Source: Planctomycetota bacterium
GTDB taxonomy: Bacteria > Planctomycetota > UBA1135 > GCA-002686595
DNA length: 64,000 nt
Direction of reading: 5' to 3'
Assembly (NCBI GenBank): GCA_016872715.1
Contig: VGZD01000004.1
Coordinates: 16,285 to 80,284 of the forward strand
Positions 50,701 through 60,086 of this stretch are shown here, in pieces. A program made the translations under genes and the position numbers. The notes under the pieces are model-generated. The model saw only the letters and a list, made by a program, of their open reading frames with translations, had not been told where the DNA came from and did not search any database. Each line of letters begins with the position of its first letter. Position 1 is the stretch's first letter.

Positions 50701-53542
50701 GATGCCGCGCGACGCGCTGGTCGTGATCACGGGACCGTCCGGCTCGGGCAAGAGCTCGCTCGCGCTCGACACGATCCACACCGAGGGGCGCAGGCGCTTC
50801 GTCGAGTCGCTCTCGACCTACGCACGGCAATTCCTCGGCAACCGCGACAAGCCGCCCGTCCAGCGCATCGAGGGGCTCGGTCCGTCCGTCGCCGTCGAGG
50901 CGGGCACCTCGCGCGGCCACCCGCGCTCGACCGTCGCCACGACCACCGAGATCCACGACCACCTGCGCGTCCTGTGGGCGCGCGCGGGAACGCCGCGCTG
51001 TCCCGAGCACGGCCTCGAGCTCGCCGCGGTGGATCCCGCGCGCATCGCGCGCGACGTGCTGAAGCGACACGCGGGCGCGAAGGGTTGGGTCGTGGCGCCG
51101 GTGCACGCAGGCGCGAGCGCCGCCGAGGCGCTCGACGGCCAGCGACTCGCAGCGCTCGTCGCCGCTTGGAAGTCCGCGGGCTTCCTGCGACTGCTCGTCG
51201 ATGGCGTCGAGGTGCGCCTCGACGGAAAATTGCCGAAGGTCGGCGCCCAAGCACGCGTCGATCTAGTGATCGACCGGCTCGGCTTTTCGTCGGATTCTCG
51301 CGCGCGCATCGCGGAAGCGGCGGAGCAGGCGGCCGCACAGGCGCAGGGTCGCGTCAGCGTCGTGGTCGCGCAGGGCCCGCGGCTGGAGTTCTCCACGCAG
51401 GGCGCTTGCCCCGAGTGCGGCCACCGGCTCGAGCATCGCCTCGACCCGCGTCACTTCTCGTTCAACACGCACGCCGGAGCCTGCTCGGAGTGCGATGGAC
51501 TCGGCTCGTCGAGCCGCGCCGACGCTGCCAAGTTGGTCGTTCACGAGGACCGCTCGCTCACCGACGACGCGCTGCACCCGAAGTTCGCGCGCTATCTCGT
51601 CAAGGGCAAGGGCTACTACGAGCACCTGTTCCTGACCGTCGCGCGCACCCATCGCATCAAGGTCGAGCTCGCCTTCTCCGACCTCACGCCGGCGCAGCGG
51701 GAGCTGTTGCTGTTCGGCAAGGGCTCGAAGAGCCGCTACGAGGTGAAGATCGAGCGCGAGAGCACGAACGCCGAGATCGTGGAGCGCTTCACGGCCGACT
51801 GGCCGGGGCTGTGCGGGCACATCGACGCGTGGCACAAGAAGACCGAAGACGCGGAGTGGGCGACGGCGCTCGAGCAGGTGATGACCACGGTCACCTGCCC
51901 GACCTGCGAGGGGGAACGGCTGATGCAGGATGCGCGCCACGCGGTCGTCGCGGGCGTGCGCTTGCCCGAGCTGGCGCGCTGGTCGGTCTCGCGCTCGCTC
52001 GAGTGGCTGCGCAAGCTCGCGCTGCCAGCGGCGACTCGCGCGGGTGTCGAGCAGGTGGTGGGCGAGCTCATCGCGCGCCTCTCGCTGCTCGAACGCGTCG
52101 GCCTTGGCTACCTCACGCTCGATCGCCCGACGCACACGCTCTCAGGTGGCGAGGCGCGGCGCGTGCGGCTGTCCGCGAATCTGGGCTCACAGCTCGTCGG
52201 CGTGTGCTACGTGCTCGACGAGCCGACGGTCGGCCTGCATCCCGCGGACGTGGAGAAGCTCACCGGAGCGCTGCTCGAGCTGCGCGCGGGCGGCAACAGC
52301 GTGCTCGTCGTCGAGCACGACGAGAGCCTGATGCGGCGCGCGGACTGGATCGTCGACATGGGTCCGGGAGCCGGACGCTTGGGCGGCAAGGTCGTCGCGA
52401 GCGGCACGCCGGGCGAGATCGAGGCCCACCCGAGTTCGCTCACGGGTGCCGCGTTGCGCGGTGAACTCGCGCCCGCGCGCACGACGGTCCGTGCCAGCGA
52501 GCGCGGCCAGCGCGCCAAGATCCGACTCGCGGGCGCGAACGGGAACAACCTCAAGGGCGTCGATTTCGAGGCTCGTTTCGGCTCGATCCACGGTGTGTGC
52601 GGCCCGTCGGGATCTGGAAAGAGCACACTGGTGCTCGACACGCTCGTGCCCGCCCTCAAGGGCGAGCGCGCGAGCGGTCGCTGGAAGAAGCTCGAGGTCG
52701 GCGTCGAATCGCCGCGCGTGGTCGTGATCGACGCGTCGCCGATCGGACGCACTCCGTCGAGCACGCCCGCGACGTACACCGGCTTGCTCGAGCCCATCCG
52801 CGAGCTCTTCGCGCGCACGAGCGACGCGCGCATGAAGGGCTTCGGTCCGGGGCACTTCTCGTTCAACTCGCCGAAGGGGCGCTGTCCGGCCTGCGAAGGC
52901 AAGGGCGCGACGCTCGTGGAGATGCAATTCCTCGCGGATCTGTGGCTGCCCTGCGACGAGTGCGGCGGTCGACGCTTCGCTCCGCAAGTGCTCGAGGTGC
53001 GCCACCGTGGCAAGAGCGTCGCCGACGTGCTCGATCTCTCGGTCGACGAGGCGCTCGCGTTCCTCGACGCGCACCCGCGCGCTGTTTCGATCCTGCGCAC
53101 GCTCTCCGATGTCGGCCTGGGCTACATGTCGCTCGGCCAGAGTTCGACCACCCTGTCCGGTGGCGAAGCGCAGCGCGTGAAGCTCGCCGGAGAACTGCTC
53201 CCCAACGACGCCTCGGGCCCCGCCGCGATCATCCTCGACGAGCCTTCGACGGGCTTGCACGCCTGCGACGTCGCGCGCCTCGCGCGCGTGCTCGCGCGGC
53301 TCGCCGACGAGGGCCACGCCGTGATCCTGATCGAGCACCACACCGGCCTGCTCGCAGCCTGCGACGAGCTGACGGAACTCGGCCCCGCGGGAGGCGAGGC
53401 CGGCGGTCGCGTGATCGCGGTCGGCACGCCCGACGAACTCAGGCGCGATCCGCGCTCGATCACCGGTCCGTTCCTGTCCACCGACTGCGCTCCCCCGACC
53501 CAAGCCCCCTCGCGCGGCAAGCGCGTCGAAGCCCTGCGATGA
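47738..53542 (+). CDS. uvrA: Fused double-length UvrA excinuclease ATPase
   Basis: Four P-loops ([36 protein letters not shown]), four SGGEA(Q/R)R signatures, CxxC zinc modules in both halves. Confidence 0.96.
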   Translation: MQRQQEVQPQSAATNAIRVRGARVHNLRGIDVDIPRNELVAITGVSGSGKSSLAFDTLFREGQRRFLETLSAYARQFLGRMEKPDVDSIEGLAPAIAVDQAAASSSPRSTVGTLTEIFDHLRVLYARAGRPHCPQCNVELQSLTPEAIVQQALDSYSGKAVSVLAPLIRDRKGQHEEVLEGLKRRGLIRARIDGEIVRIEEAPKLERYVRHTIEAVVDRLRPERDQPARLREAVESALELSGGDVIFVPAEAGAPERAWSTSRNCPGCGADTPPLEPRLFSFNSPHGACPRCEGLGLRRQASEARIVRDAALSIRAGALAVTSKSLASLTYPPVDFDFLEQVASAYGFDLDTPWKDLPRAARRVILSGAGEERFEDDFSWNGAKYQGSIKWQRRFKGVIPALEKAAAGGKAAAHAFFTTAVCDGCNGTRLKPAALAVLLGGVSLRELLQLSIRELEPRLDRLAFSPREARIARDLLAEVRRRTEFLRQVGLDYLTLARGADTLSGGEAQRIRLAAQLGSALQGVLYVLDEPSIGLHARDHAQLLHALQRLRDGGNTVVVVEHVEATLRAADHIIDVGPLAGRNGGRIVARGTPQEVARADSPTGRFLRGELAMPAPARRRVGNGTFLEIEGARAFNLKGVDVRFPLGTLCVVSGVSGSGKSTLVNRILQPVLAAHLEREFDEPGEHARTRGLEHVGDMVAIDASPIGRTPRSNPATYTGVFDPIRDLFAALPEARVRGYTKSRFSFNVEGGRCEACGGAGSKLVELQFLAPVTVPCDECGGERFQSQTLDVRFKEKSIADVLALTVEEALELFKDHPKIARPLQAMADVGLSYLTLGQPSTTISGGEAQRIKLVSQLHKRTREHTVYLLDEPTTGLHPQDIARLVGALQRLVDAGHTAIVIEHNLDVIRAADHVLDLGPGGGDAGGELVASGTPEELMRNERSATGAALRGVHTVARKAKRGASEQVRSDRIRVVDATTHNLDHVSVEMPRDALVVITGPSGSGKSSLALDTIHTEGRRRFVESLSTYARQFLGNRDKPPVQRIEGLGPSVAVEAGTSRGHPRSTVATTTEIHDHLRVLWARAGTPRCPEHGLELAAVDPARIARDVLKRHAGAKGWVVAPVHAGASAAEALDGQRLAALVAAWKSAGFLRLLVDGVEVRLDGKLPKVGAQARVDLVIDRLGFSSDSRARIAEAAEQAAAQAQGRVSVVVAQGPRLEFSTQGACPECGHRLEHRLDPRHFSFNTHAGACSECDGLGSSSRADAAKLVVHEDRSLTDDALHPKFARYLVKGKGYYEHLFLTVARTHRIKVELAFSDLTPAQRELLLFGKGSKSRYEVKIERESTNAEIVERFTADWPGLCGHIDAWHKKTEDAEWATALEQVMTTVTCPTCEGERLMQDARHAVVAGVRLPELARWSVSRSLEWLRKLALPAATRAGVEQVVGELIARLSLLERVGLGYLTLDRPTHTLSGGEARRVRLSANLGSQLVGVCYVLDEPTVGLHPADVEKLTGALLELRAGGNSVLVVEHDESLMRRADWIVDMGPGAGRLGGKVVASGTPGEIEAHPSSLTGAALRGELAPARTTVRASERGQRAKIRLAGANGNNLKGVDFEARFGSIHGVCGPSGSGKSTLVLDTLVPALKGERASGRWKKLEVGVESPRVVVIDASPIGRTPSSTPATYTGLLEPIRELFARTSDARMKGFGPGHFSFNSPKGRCPACEGKGATLVEMQFLADLWLPCDECGGRRFAPQVLEVRHRGKSVADVLDLSVDEALAFLDAHPRAVSILRTLSDVGLGYMSLGQSSTTLSGGEAQRVKLAGELLPNDASGPAAIILDEPSTGLHACDVARLARVLARLADEGHAVILIEHHTGLLAACDELTELGPAGGEAGGRVIAVGTPDELRRDPRSITGPFLSTDCAPPTQAPSRGKRVEALR

Positions 53543-55314
53543 TTCGACCGGACAATCCGCTGATCGTGCAGAGCGACCGCTCGCTGATGCTCCACACGGT
53601 GCGCGCCGTGGTCGACGCGAAGGGCCATCCCGTGCGCGACGCGCAGGGACAGCCGCTGACGGAGGAGCATCCGCGCTTTGCCGAGGCGCGCGACGCGCTC
53701 GCGGGCTTCGCGGAGCTCGAGAAGAGCCCGGACTATCTGCACACCTACCGCATCACGCCCGTGTCGGTCTGGAACGCCGCGGCGCTCGGACTCACGGTCG
53801 AGAAGATCGCGCAGGTGCTCGATGAGTACGCCTGCGTGCCGGTTCCCCGCCGCGTGCTCGACGACGTCAAGGGCTGGATCACGCGCTACGGTCTGCTCAA
53901 GATCGAGCGGCGCGCGGGTCGGGACGACGAGCGCACGTTCGAGCTCGCCAGCACGTCGCGCGAGGCGCTCGACGATGTGCTCGGTCACGAAGCGGTGCGC
54001 AAGCTCGTCAAGGTCGATGCGCAGCGGCGCGTGTGGGTCGATGCACTCGACCGCGGCGGGATCAAGCAAGCGCTGATCAAGATCGGCTATCCGGTGGAGG
54101 ATCGCGGCGGCTACGTCGAGGGCGACCGACTCGAATTCGCGCTGCGCCCAGAGACCCGCGGCCGACGCAAGTTCGCTCCACGCGCGTACCAACGCATGGC
54201 GGCCGAGGCCTTCCACGCCGGCGGCAGCGTGGTGGGGGGCAACGGCGTGATCGTGCTGCCGTGCGGCGCGGGCAAGACCGTCGTCGCGCTCACGGTGATG
54301 AGCCTCGTGCAGGCCAAGACGCTCATTCTCACGACCAACACCGTCGCCGTCCGGCAGTGGCGCGAGGAGCTGCTCGACAAGACGACGCTGCGGCCCGCGG
54401 ACGTCGGCGAATACACGGGCGACAACAAGACCGTCGCGCCGGTCACGATCACGACCTACCAGATGCTCACGTGGCGGCGAGCGAAGTCGGAGACCTTCGA
54501 GCACTTCGAGGTGTTCGGCAAGGAGAACTGGGGACTGGTCGTGTACGACGAAGTGCATCTGCTGCCCGCGCCCGTGTTCCGTGCGACGGCCGAGCTGCAG
54601 GCTCGCAGACGGCTGGGTCTCACGGCGACGCTGGTGCGCGAGGACGGCAAGGAGGACGAGGTTTTCTGCCTGATCGGCCCCAAGCGCTTCGACATGCCAT
54701 GGAAGGTGCTCGAAGGTCAGGGCTTCATCGCGACGGCCACCTGCACCGAAGTGCGCGTGCCGCTCGATCCCGCGACCAAGCACGCCTACATCGCCTCGGG
54801 CGCCCGCGCGAAGTTCCGCGTCGCCAGCGAGAACCCCGCCAAGCTGCGGGCCGTGCAGCGCATCCTCGAACGCCACGCGGGAGCGCACGTGCTCGTCATC
54901 GGTCAGTACATCGAGCAGCTCGAGGTCCTGTCGCGAGAGCTGCAGGCGCCGCTGATCATGGGCAAGACGCCCAATGCCGAGCGCGAGCGCCTGTACGCGC
55001 AGTTCAAGTCGGGCGAGCTGCGCGTGCTGATCGTGTCGAAGGTGGGCAACTTCGCCGTCGACCTGCCGGAAGCGAACGTCGCGATCCAAGTCAGCGGCAC
55101 GTTCGGCTCGCGGCAGGAAGAGGCGCAGCGCCTCGGCCGCATCCTGCGGCCCAAGGCCGACGGTTCGGCCGCCGCGTTCTATTCGATCGTCACGCTCGGC
55201 TCGCGCGATCAGGAGTTCAGCGAAAAGCGCCAGTTGTTCCTCACGGAGCAGGGCTACTCCTACGAGATCATCGAAGCGGCGGCGCTCGAGCCGCGGGTGG
55301 AGGAAGCGCGGTGA
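53539..55314 (+). CDS. XPB/Ssl2-like SF2 DNA helicase
   Basis: ATG overlaps uvrA stop; LPCGAGKTVVAL, VVYDEVHLLPA, GLTATLVREDGKEDEV, RQEEAQRLGRILRPK. Confidence 0.93.
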   Translation: MIRPDNPLIVQSDRSLMLHTVRAVVDAKGHPVRDAQGQPLTEEHPRFAEARDALAGFAELEKSPDYLHTYRITPVSVWNAAALGLTVEKIAQVLDEYACVPVPRRVLDDVKGWITRYGLLKIERRAGRDDERTFELASTSREALDDVLGHEAVRKLVKVDAQRRVWVDALDRGGIKQALIKIGYPVEDRGGYVEGDRLEFALRPETRGRRKFAPRAYQRMAAEAFHAGGSVVGGNGVIVLPCGAGKTVVALTVMSLVQAKTLILTTNTVAVRQWREELLDKTTLRPADVGEYTGDNKTVAPVTITTYQMLTWRRAKSETFEHFEVFGKENWGLVVYDEVHLLPAPVFRATAELQARRRLGLTATLVREDGKEDEVFCLIGPKRFDMPWKVLEGQGFIATATCTEVRVPLDPATKHAYIASGARAKFRVASENPAKLRAVQRILERHAGAHVLVIGQYIEQLEVLSRELQAPLIMGKTPNAERERLYAQFKSGELRVLIVSKVGNFAVDLPEANVAIQVSGTFGSRQEEAQRLGRILRPKADGSAAAFYSIVTLGSRDQEFSEKRQLFLTEQGYSYEIIEAAALEPRVEEAR

Positions 55315-57413
55315 GCGAGTCGCGAAACGGCCGACCGAGCGACGACGGGGCCGCGCGCGCGCTGCTCGCGCGTCCCAAAGTCGCGGACGTGCTCGGTTCC
55401 GTGGGTGAGCGCGAGCTCGGGGAGCTGTACCTGTTCTGGGGCGGCGCCGACTCGCCTCCGCCCTCGTCGGACCTCACCGAGCGCCGAAAGGTCCTCGCGC
55501 TGTGGATGGGCGACGGCGAAATCGCCGAGGCGCGCATGCAGTCCCTCGGCCGTCGTCCGCAGCAGGTGCTCGCGATGCTGCTCGACGCGCAGGGTTACAT
55601 GCACACCACCGCCGAGCTCGCCGACCACCGCTTGCTCGCGCACCTCTCGCGCTATGAGCTCGAGTCCTGCGTGCAGGCGCTCGTGCGCTGCGGCGCGCTG
55701 CTCGAAGTGCCCGATCGGCGCTCGAAGTTCGCGGGCGCGAAGACTTGGGCCGTGCCGATGGAGCTCGGCGACGGACTGTTGCGCCAGCAGCGCGCCAAGC
55801 GCCGCGGCGTATTCGACTTGCTCACTCTGCGCGGTTTCCTCGATCGCCAGTACGACGATCCGGTGCGCGGCAAGCGCATGACTCCCACGCGTCTGCGCGA
55901 GATGTACAAGATGTACTCGAACGAGACAGCCGCGCTCGCGCGCGTCGAGCGCCTGCCCGACGACGCGCGCCCGCTGATCGAAAAGTGCATCCTCCAGTTC
56001 GGCGGGCTGCTGCCGCGCGGCCTGTTCGAGCGGCTCGAAGACGGCTCGGGCCCGTGGAATGGCGGCCGCTGGAAGCAAGTGCTCGAGGAGAACTTGGTCG
56101 GCACGGTCGAGAAGCTCGAGCTCTCGCGCTACGGCATCGCGCACGCGGACGACACGCTGGTGGTGTTCAACGAGATCGCGCTGGCGTGGCTGCGCCGAGT
56201 GGCGGTTCCCGGCGACCCGGACGCGCCGCACTCCGAGCACGGACTGGGCGTCGACCTCGTCAGCAACATCTCGCGCTTCATGGGCTTTCTGATCGAGCAC
56301 AACGTGCGCTTCACGGTGCGCGGCGAGATCTTCAAGACCACCGAGAAGCGCATCCTGCAGGACCTGATCCCCAACCCCGGTCGCGAACTTTCGCGCGCGG
56401 CGGTGCTCGACTTCATCTTCGAGTTCACGCGCGGCATGGGCCTGATCGAGTCGACCGGCGAGCGCACGTTCGCGATCGCGGCCGCGGGCCGCGATTGGGA
56501 GCAGAAGCCGCTCGAGCAGAAGCTGCACGCACTGGTCGAGTACGCGACCGAGGAGCACGACGTGGCGGGGGACTGGTACCACCAGGTACGCCTGCGCCGC
56601 ATCTTCATGCGCCTCATGAAGCGCATGGAACCCGGCACGTGGTACGACCTGATGTACCTGCCGTTCCTCTCGCGCAACACGTACCTCGCCGGCCTCGACC
56701 AGCTCGCCGTCGACGAGTACTTCGCGACGCGCTCGCAGGGCGCCAGCTGCGCGCCGATGGAGGACCCGCAGCGCCTGGCTTGGAACCTCGCGCGCTGGGT
56801 GCGCCAACGGCTGTACCTGTTCGGCGTCGTCGATCTCGGCTACGACCGCTCGGGTCGCCCCGTCGCCATGAAGCTCACGCGCTCGGGCGCGCGCCTGCTC
56901 GGCGTGGTCGAGCAGGATTCCGGCAGCGCGCCGTTGCTCGGCAGCCTGATCGTCACGCCGGACTTCGAAGTCGTGCTGTTCCCGACCGGTGACGACGCGG
57001 CGCTCGTGCACGAGCTCGATCGCTTCTGCGAACGCGAACGACAGGGCGAGACGATGCACTTTCGCATCCACGAGCGCTCCGTGCAGCGCGCGCTCTCCGA
57101 GGGCATGCTGCTCTCGCGCATGCGCTCCGTGCTGCGCCTGCAATCGCGCACACCCGTGCCGCAAAACGTGCTGTTTTCGATCCGCGACTGGGCGGGGCGC
57201 GCGGGCGTGCTGCACCTCGACGCCGCGCTCGTCCTGCGCGGCGAGGATCCCGACACGCTCAAGCGCTTCCAGAACGATGCGGGTGTCCGAAACTTCGTGC
57301 GCGAGGTGCTCGACGAGCGGCGCTTGCAGTTGAAGTCGCGCTACGCGCCCAAGCGGCTGCACGCGCTGCTGCGCGAGTTCGGCTACAAGGTCGAGCTCGA
57401 CGGCGTGCTGTGA
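55311..57413 (+). CDS. Helicase-associated (XPB/Ssl2-like, Helicase_C_3 type) domain protein
   Basis: GTG overlaps xpb stop; LLGSLIVTPDFEVVLFPTGDDAALVHELDRFCE; position next to an XPB helicase. Confidence 0.8.
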   Translation: MSESRNGRPSDDGAARALLARPKVADVLGSVGERELGELYLFWGGADSPPPSSDLTERRKVLALWMGDGEIAEARMQSLGRRPQQVLAMLLDAQGYMHTTAELADHRLLAHLSRYELESCVQALVRCGALLEVPDRRSKFAGAKTWAVPMELGDGLLRQQRAKRRGVFDLLTLRGFLDRQYDDPVRGKRMTPTRLREMYKMYSNETAALARVERLPDDARPLIEKCILQFGGLLPRGLFERLEDGSGPWNGGRWKQVLEENLVGTVEKLELSRYGIAHADDTLVVFNEIALAWLRRVAVPGDPDAPHSEHGLGVDLVSNISRFMGFLIEHNVRFTVRGEIFKTTEKRILQDLIPNPGRELSRAAVLDFIFEFTRGMGLIESTGERTFAIAAAGRDWEQKPLEQKLHALVEYATEEHDVAGDWYHQVRLRRIFMRLMKRMEPGTWYDLMYLPFLSRNTYLAGLDQLAVDEYFATRSQGASCAPMEDPQRLAWNLARWVRQRLYLFGVVDLGYDRSGRPVAMKLTRSGARLLGVVEQDSGSAPLLGSLIVTPDFEVVLFPTGDDAALVHELDRFCERERQGETMHFRIHERSVQRALSEGMLLSRMRSVLRLQSRTPVPQNVLFSIRDWAGRAGVLHLDAALVLRGEDPDTLKRFQNDAGVRNFVREVLDERRLQLKSRYAPKRLHALLREFGYKVELDGVL

Positions 57414-58054
57414 TGCGGCTGCCGCCGCCGATCCTCGCGCTCTCGCCGGGCACGCTGGCGGCCTGCGATGCGGCGTCGTTCGTGGCGCGCGTGACGCGCT
57501 GTCGCGAGCGCGGCTTGCGCGGCCTCGTGCTGCGCGAGCGGCAGCTGTGCGATCGCGACTACCTCGCGCTGGCGTGCGCGCTGCGCGACGCGCTGCCGCG
57601 CCGGTGCGATGGCTGGCTGGCCCTCCACGACCGACCGCACCTCGCCCGCGCGGCGCGCGCCGATGCGGTGCACCTCGGCGGCCGCTCGCTGGCGCCGCTG
57701 CGCGTTCGCGAGTGGCTCGACGGCGAAATCGCGCTGGGGCTCTCGACGCACGCGACCGAGGAGACCCGGAGCTGGTCGGGCGCCGACTATCTCGTCCACG
57801 GCCCCGTCTGCGCGACGACCAAGGGTGAGACGCGGGTCGAGGGCATCGGGTTTGCAGCTCTCGCTCACGGCGTGGCCCGCGCGAGCGTGAGCGTCTGGGC
57901 GCTCGGCGGACTCGGGCCGGAGCACGCCGCGCAAGCCGCGCAGGCGGGCGCGAGCGGCATGGCGGTGCTCGGCGGGTTGCTCGCGCACCCGCAGGCCGAA
58001 GTCCGCACCGAGCAGTACGTGCGCTCGTGGCTCGAACGAGCCCCCAAGGCGTAG
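57413..58054 (+). CDS. thiE: Thiamine-phosphate synthase/TenI-like protein
   Basis: LLRERQL-like VLRERQLCDRDYL, DAVHLGGRSL, HATEETRSWSGADYLVHGPVCATTKGE. Confidence 0.75.
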   Translation: MRLPPPILALSPGTLAACDAASFVARVTRCRERGLRGLVLRERQLCDRDYLALACALRDALPRRCDGWLALHDRPHLARAARADAVHLGGRSLAPLRVREWLDGEIALGLSTHATEETRSWSGADYLVHGPVCATTKGETRVEGIGFAALAHGVARASVSVWALGGLGPEHAAQAAQAGASGMAVLGGLLAHPQAEVRTEQYVRSWLERAPKA

Positions 58055-58063
58055 GATCGCGGC

Positions 58064-58984
58064 ATGGGCTGGAACGAGGATTCGCTGCACCGCTGGCTGG
58101 CGCGCCGTCGGAGTTCGCGCGCCTCGCGCGAGTTCGGCAATGACGCGGCCGTGCTCGCCAAGGAGCTGTGGCGTCCGGTCGTGTGCGTGGATGCCGTGGT
58201 CGAGGGCGTGCACTTCGAGGCGCTCACGCCCGCGCGACTGGCGGGAGCCAAGGCCTGTGCGCGCGCGCTGAGCGACCTCGCCGCGAGCGGTGCCGAGCCG
58301 CGCGCGGTGCTGCTCGCGCTGCGCGCGCCGCGCGCGGAGTCCCAAGCGCGCCTCAAGGCGTTCATCGCCGCCGTCGATGCGACCGCGCGCGCGCACGGCG
58401 CCGCGCTCGTGGGGGGCGACACCACCTGTGCCGAGGGTCCGCTCGCGCTGACGGTGACGGCGCTGGGCGAGTTCGTCGCGCGCGGCGTGCCGCCCTCGCG
58501 CGCCCGCGCGCGCGCCGGTCAGGTGGTCGTGGCGACCGGAGCCTTCGGCGGGAGCCTGCTCGGTCGGCACCTGCGCATCGTTCCCCGCTTCGAGGCCGCG
58601 CGCTGGCTGCTGGGACTAGGTGCCACGGCGATGATGGACGTCTCCGACGGGCTCGCGCTCGACCTCGCGCGCATCGCGCGCGCCTCGCGGGTCGCGATCG
58701 ACGTCGGCGTCGTGCCGATCCATCCCGACGCGCGCCGACGTGCGCGAGCGAGCGGGCGCTCAGCCCTGCGACACGCCCTGCACGATGGCGAGGACCACGA
58801 GCTCGTCGCCACGCTGAGCGCGCGAGCGGTCCTGCGCGCGCTGCGCGAAGCGCCGCGGCATTGTCCGGGCTTGGTGGTGCTCGGCAACGTGCGCCGCGGT
58901 CGGGGCCTGCGCGTGCCGCGCGACGAGCGCAGCGAAGTGCTCGTGCCCTTCGCCGGTGCAGGCGGCTGGATCCACGGCACGTGA
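58064..58984 (+). CDS. thiL: Thiamine-monophosphate kinase
   Basis: FGNDAAVL, VVEGVHFEALTPARLAGAKACARALSDLAASGAEPRAVLLAL, MDVSDGLALDL. Confidence 0.9.
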   Translation: MGWNEDSLHRWLARRRSSRASREFGNDAAVLAKELWRPVVCVDAVVEGVHFEALTPARLAGAKACARALSDLAASGAEPRAVLLALRAPRAESQARLKAFIAAVDATARAHGAALVGGDTTCAEGPLALTVTALGEFVARGVPPSRARARAGQVVVATGAFGGSLLGRHLRIVPRFEAARWLLGLGATAMMDVSDGLALDLARIARASRVAIDVGVVPIHPDARRRARASGRSALRHALHDGEDHELVATLSARAVLRALREAPRHCPGLVVLGNVRRGRGLRVPRDERSEVLVPFAGAGGWIHGT

Positions 58985-59451
58985 GCGAGAGCTTGGAATT
59001 CGAGAGCGCCTCGGCGCGCGACACCGAGGAGCTCGGCGAGGCGCTCGGACGCCTGCTGCGTCCGGGGGATGTCGTGGCGCTCCACGCCGAGCTCGGCGGC
59101 GGCAAGACCTGCTTCGTGCGCGGGCTCGCCCGCGGCTTGGGAGTGAGCGCGCAGGTGTCGAGCCCGACCTTCCAACTGATGCACAGCTACCCCGGGCCCA
59201 TCCCGCTCTACCACCTCGACGCGTGGATGCGAGAGCGCGGGGAGGGCTTCCTCGACGAGGGGGGCGCCGAGTGGTTGCGCGCGGACGGCGTCGCGGCCGT
59301 CGAGTGGGCGGAGCACGTGCTGAGTTGGCTCCCCGAGCAGCGCTTCGAGGTCGCACTGGCGCACACCGGCCCCCAGCGGCGGGCGATCTCGCTGCGCTGG
59401 ACCGGGCCGCAGGCGCGTCTGAGGGCCCTCGAAGAAGGGAAAAAGCGCTGA
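58981..59451 (+). CDS. tsaE: tRNA threonylcarbamoyladenosine biosynthesis ATPase
   Basis: GTG overlaps thiL stop; LHAELGGGKTCFVRGLARGLG, SSPTFQLMHSYPG, LYHLDAWM. Confidence 0.93.
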   Translation: MSESLEFESASARDTEELGEALGRLLRPGDVVALHAELGGGKTCFVRGLARGLGVSAQVSSPTFQLMHSYPGPIPLYHLDAWMRERGEGFLDEGGAEWLRADGVAAVEWAEHVLSWLPEQRFEVALAHTGPQRRAISLRWTGPQARLRALEEGKKR

Positions 59452-59483
59452 ACCATGGTCGTCGGGGTGCGTTGGGGGAGTGC

Positions 59484-60086
59484 TTGAGAGGCTCCTGGGA
59501 CGACGAGCGCGACCCGCTCGCGGCCCTCCGCGGAGGTGACCGGGGGCCGTTCGAGCAGTTCGTACGCAGCGAAGCGGCCACGCTCCTGCGCTTCTTCCAG
59601 CGGCACGGCGCGTCGCTGGGGGAGGCGGAGGATCTGGCGCAGGAAGTGTTCCTCAAGTTGTACCGATCCGCACCGACTTACCGCGCGCAGTCGCGCTTCT
59701 CGAGCTACGTGCTGCGCGTCGCGCGCAACGCGTGGATCGACCGTCGGCGGCGGCGCGCCGTGCGACCGGAGGGGCCTTCGCTCGACGAGGCCAGCGGCGG
59801 CAACGAGGCCAGCGACGGCAACGCGAGCCTGCTCGAGCTCCTGCCGGGCTCGGACCCCGAGGTGAGCCGCCGCGCGGAGCGCCGCGAGGAGCGCGAGCGC
59901 GTGCAGGCCGCGCTGGCGCACCTCCCCGAGTCCCACTCCATCGTGATCGAGCTGGCGCTGGTGCAACAGCGGCCCTATGCGGAGATCTCCGAGCTGCTCG
60001 GGATTCCGATCGGCACGGTCAAGTCACGCGTGTTCCATGCGCTGCGCAAGCTGCGCGAGATCCTCGGCGAGGAGCAACTTCCGTGA
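59484..60086 (+). CDS. RNA polymerase sigma-70 factor, ECF type
   Basis: TTG start with GGGGGAG upstream; DLAQEVFLKLYRS, FSSYVLRVARNAWIDRRRRR, PYAEISELLGIPIGTVKSRVFHALRKLRE. Confidence 0.9.
   Translation: MRGSWDDERDPLAALRGGDRGPFEQFVRSEAATLLRFFQRHGASLGEAEDLAQEVFLKLYRSAPTYRAQSRFSSYVLRVARNAWIDRRRRRAVRPEGPSLDEASGGNEASDGNASLLELLPGSDPEVSRRAERREERERVQAALAHLPESHSIVIELALVQQRPYAEISELLGIPIGTVKSRVFHALRKLREILGEEQLP

Noticed and set aside
48713-51250. 845-aa minus-strand ORF inside uvrA
   Set aside because: Antisense to a clearly functional UvrA; no recognisable domain, low-complexity composition
55260-57362. 700-aa minus-strand ORF opposite the helicase-associated gene
   Set aside because: Shadow ORF of high-GC coding sequence
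57400-57420. TPP riboswitch before the thiE-like gene
   Set aside because: Gene start overlaps the upstream stop; no leader exists
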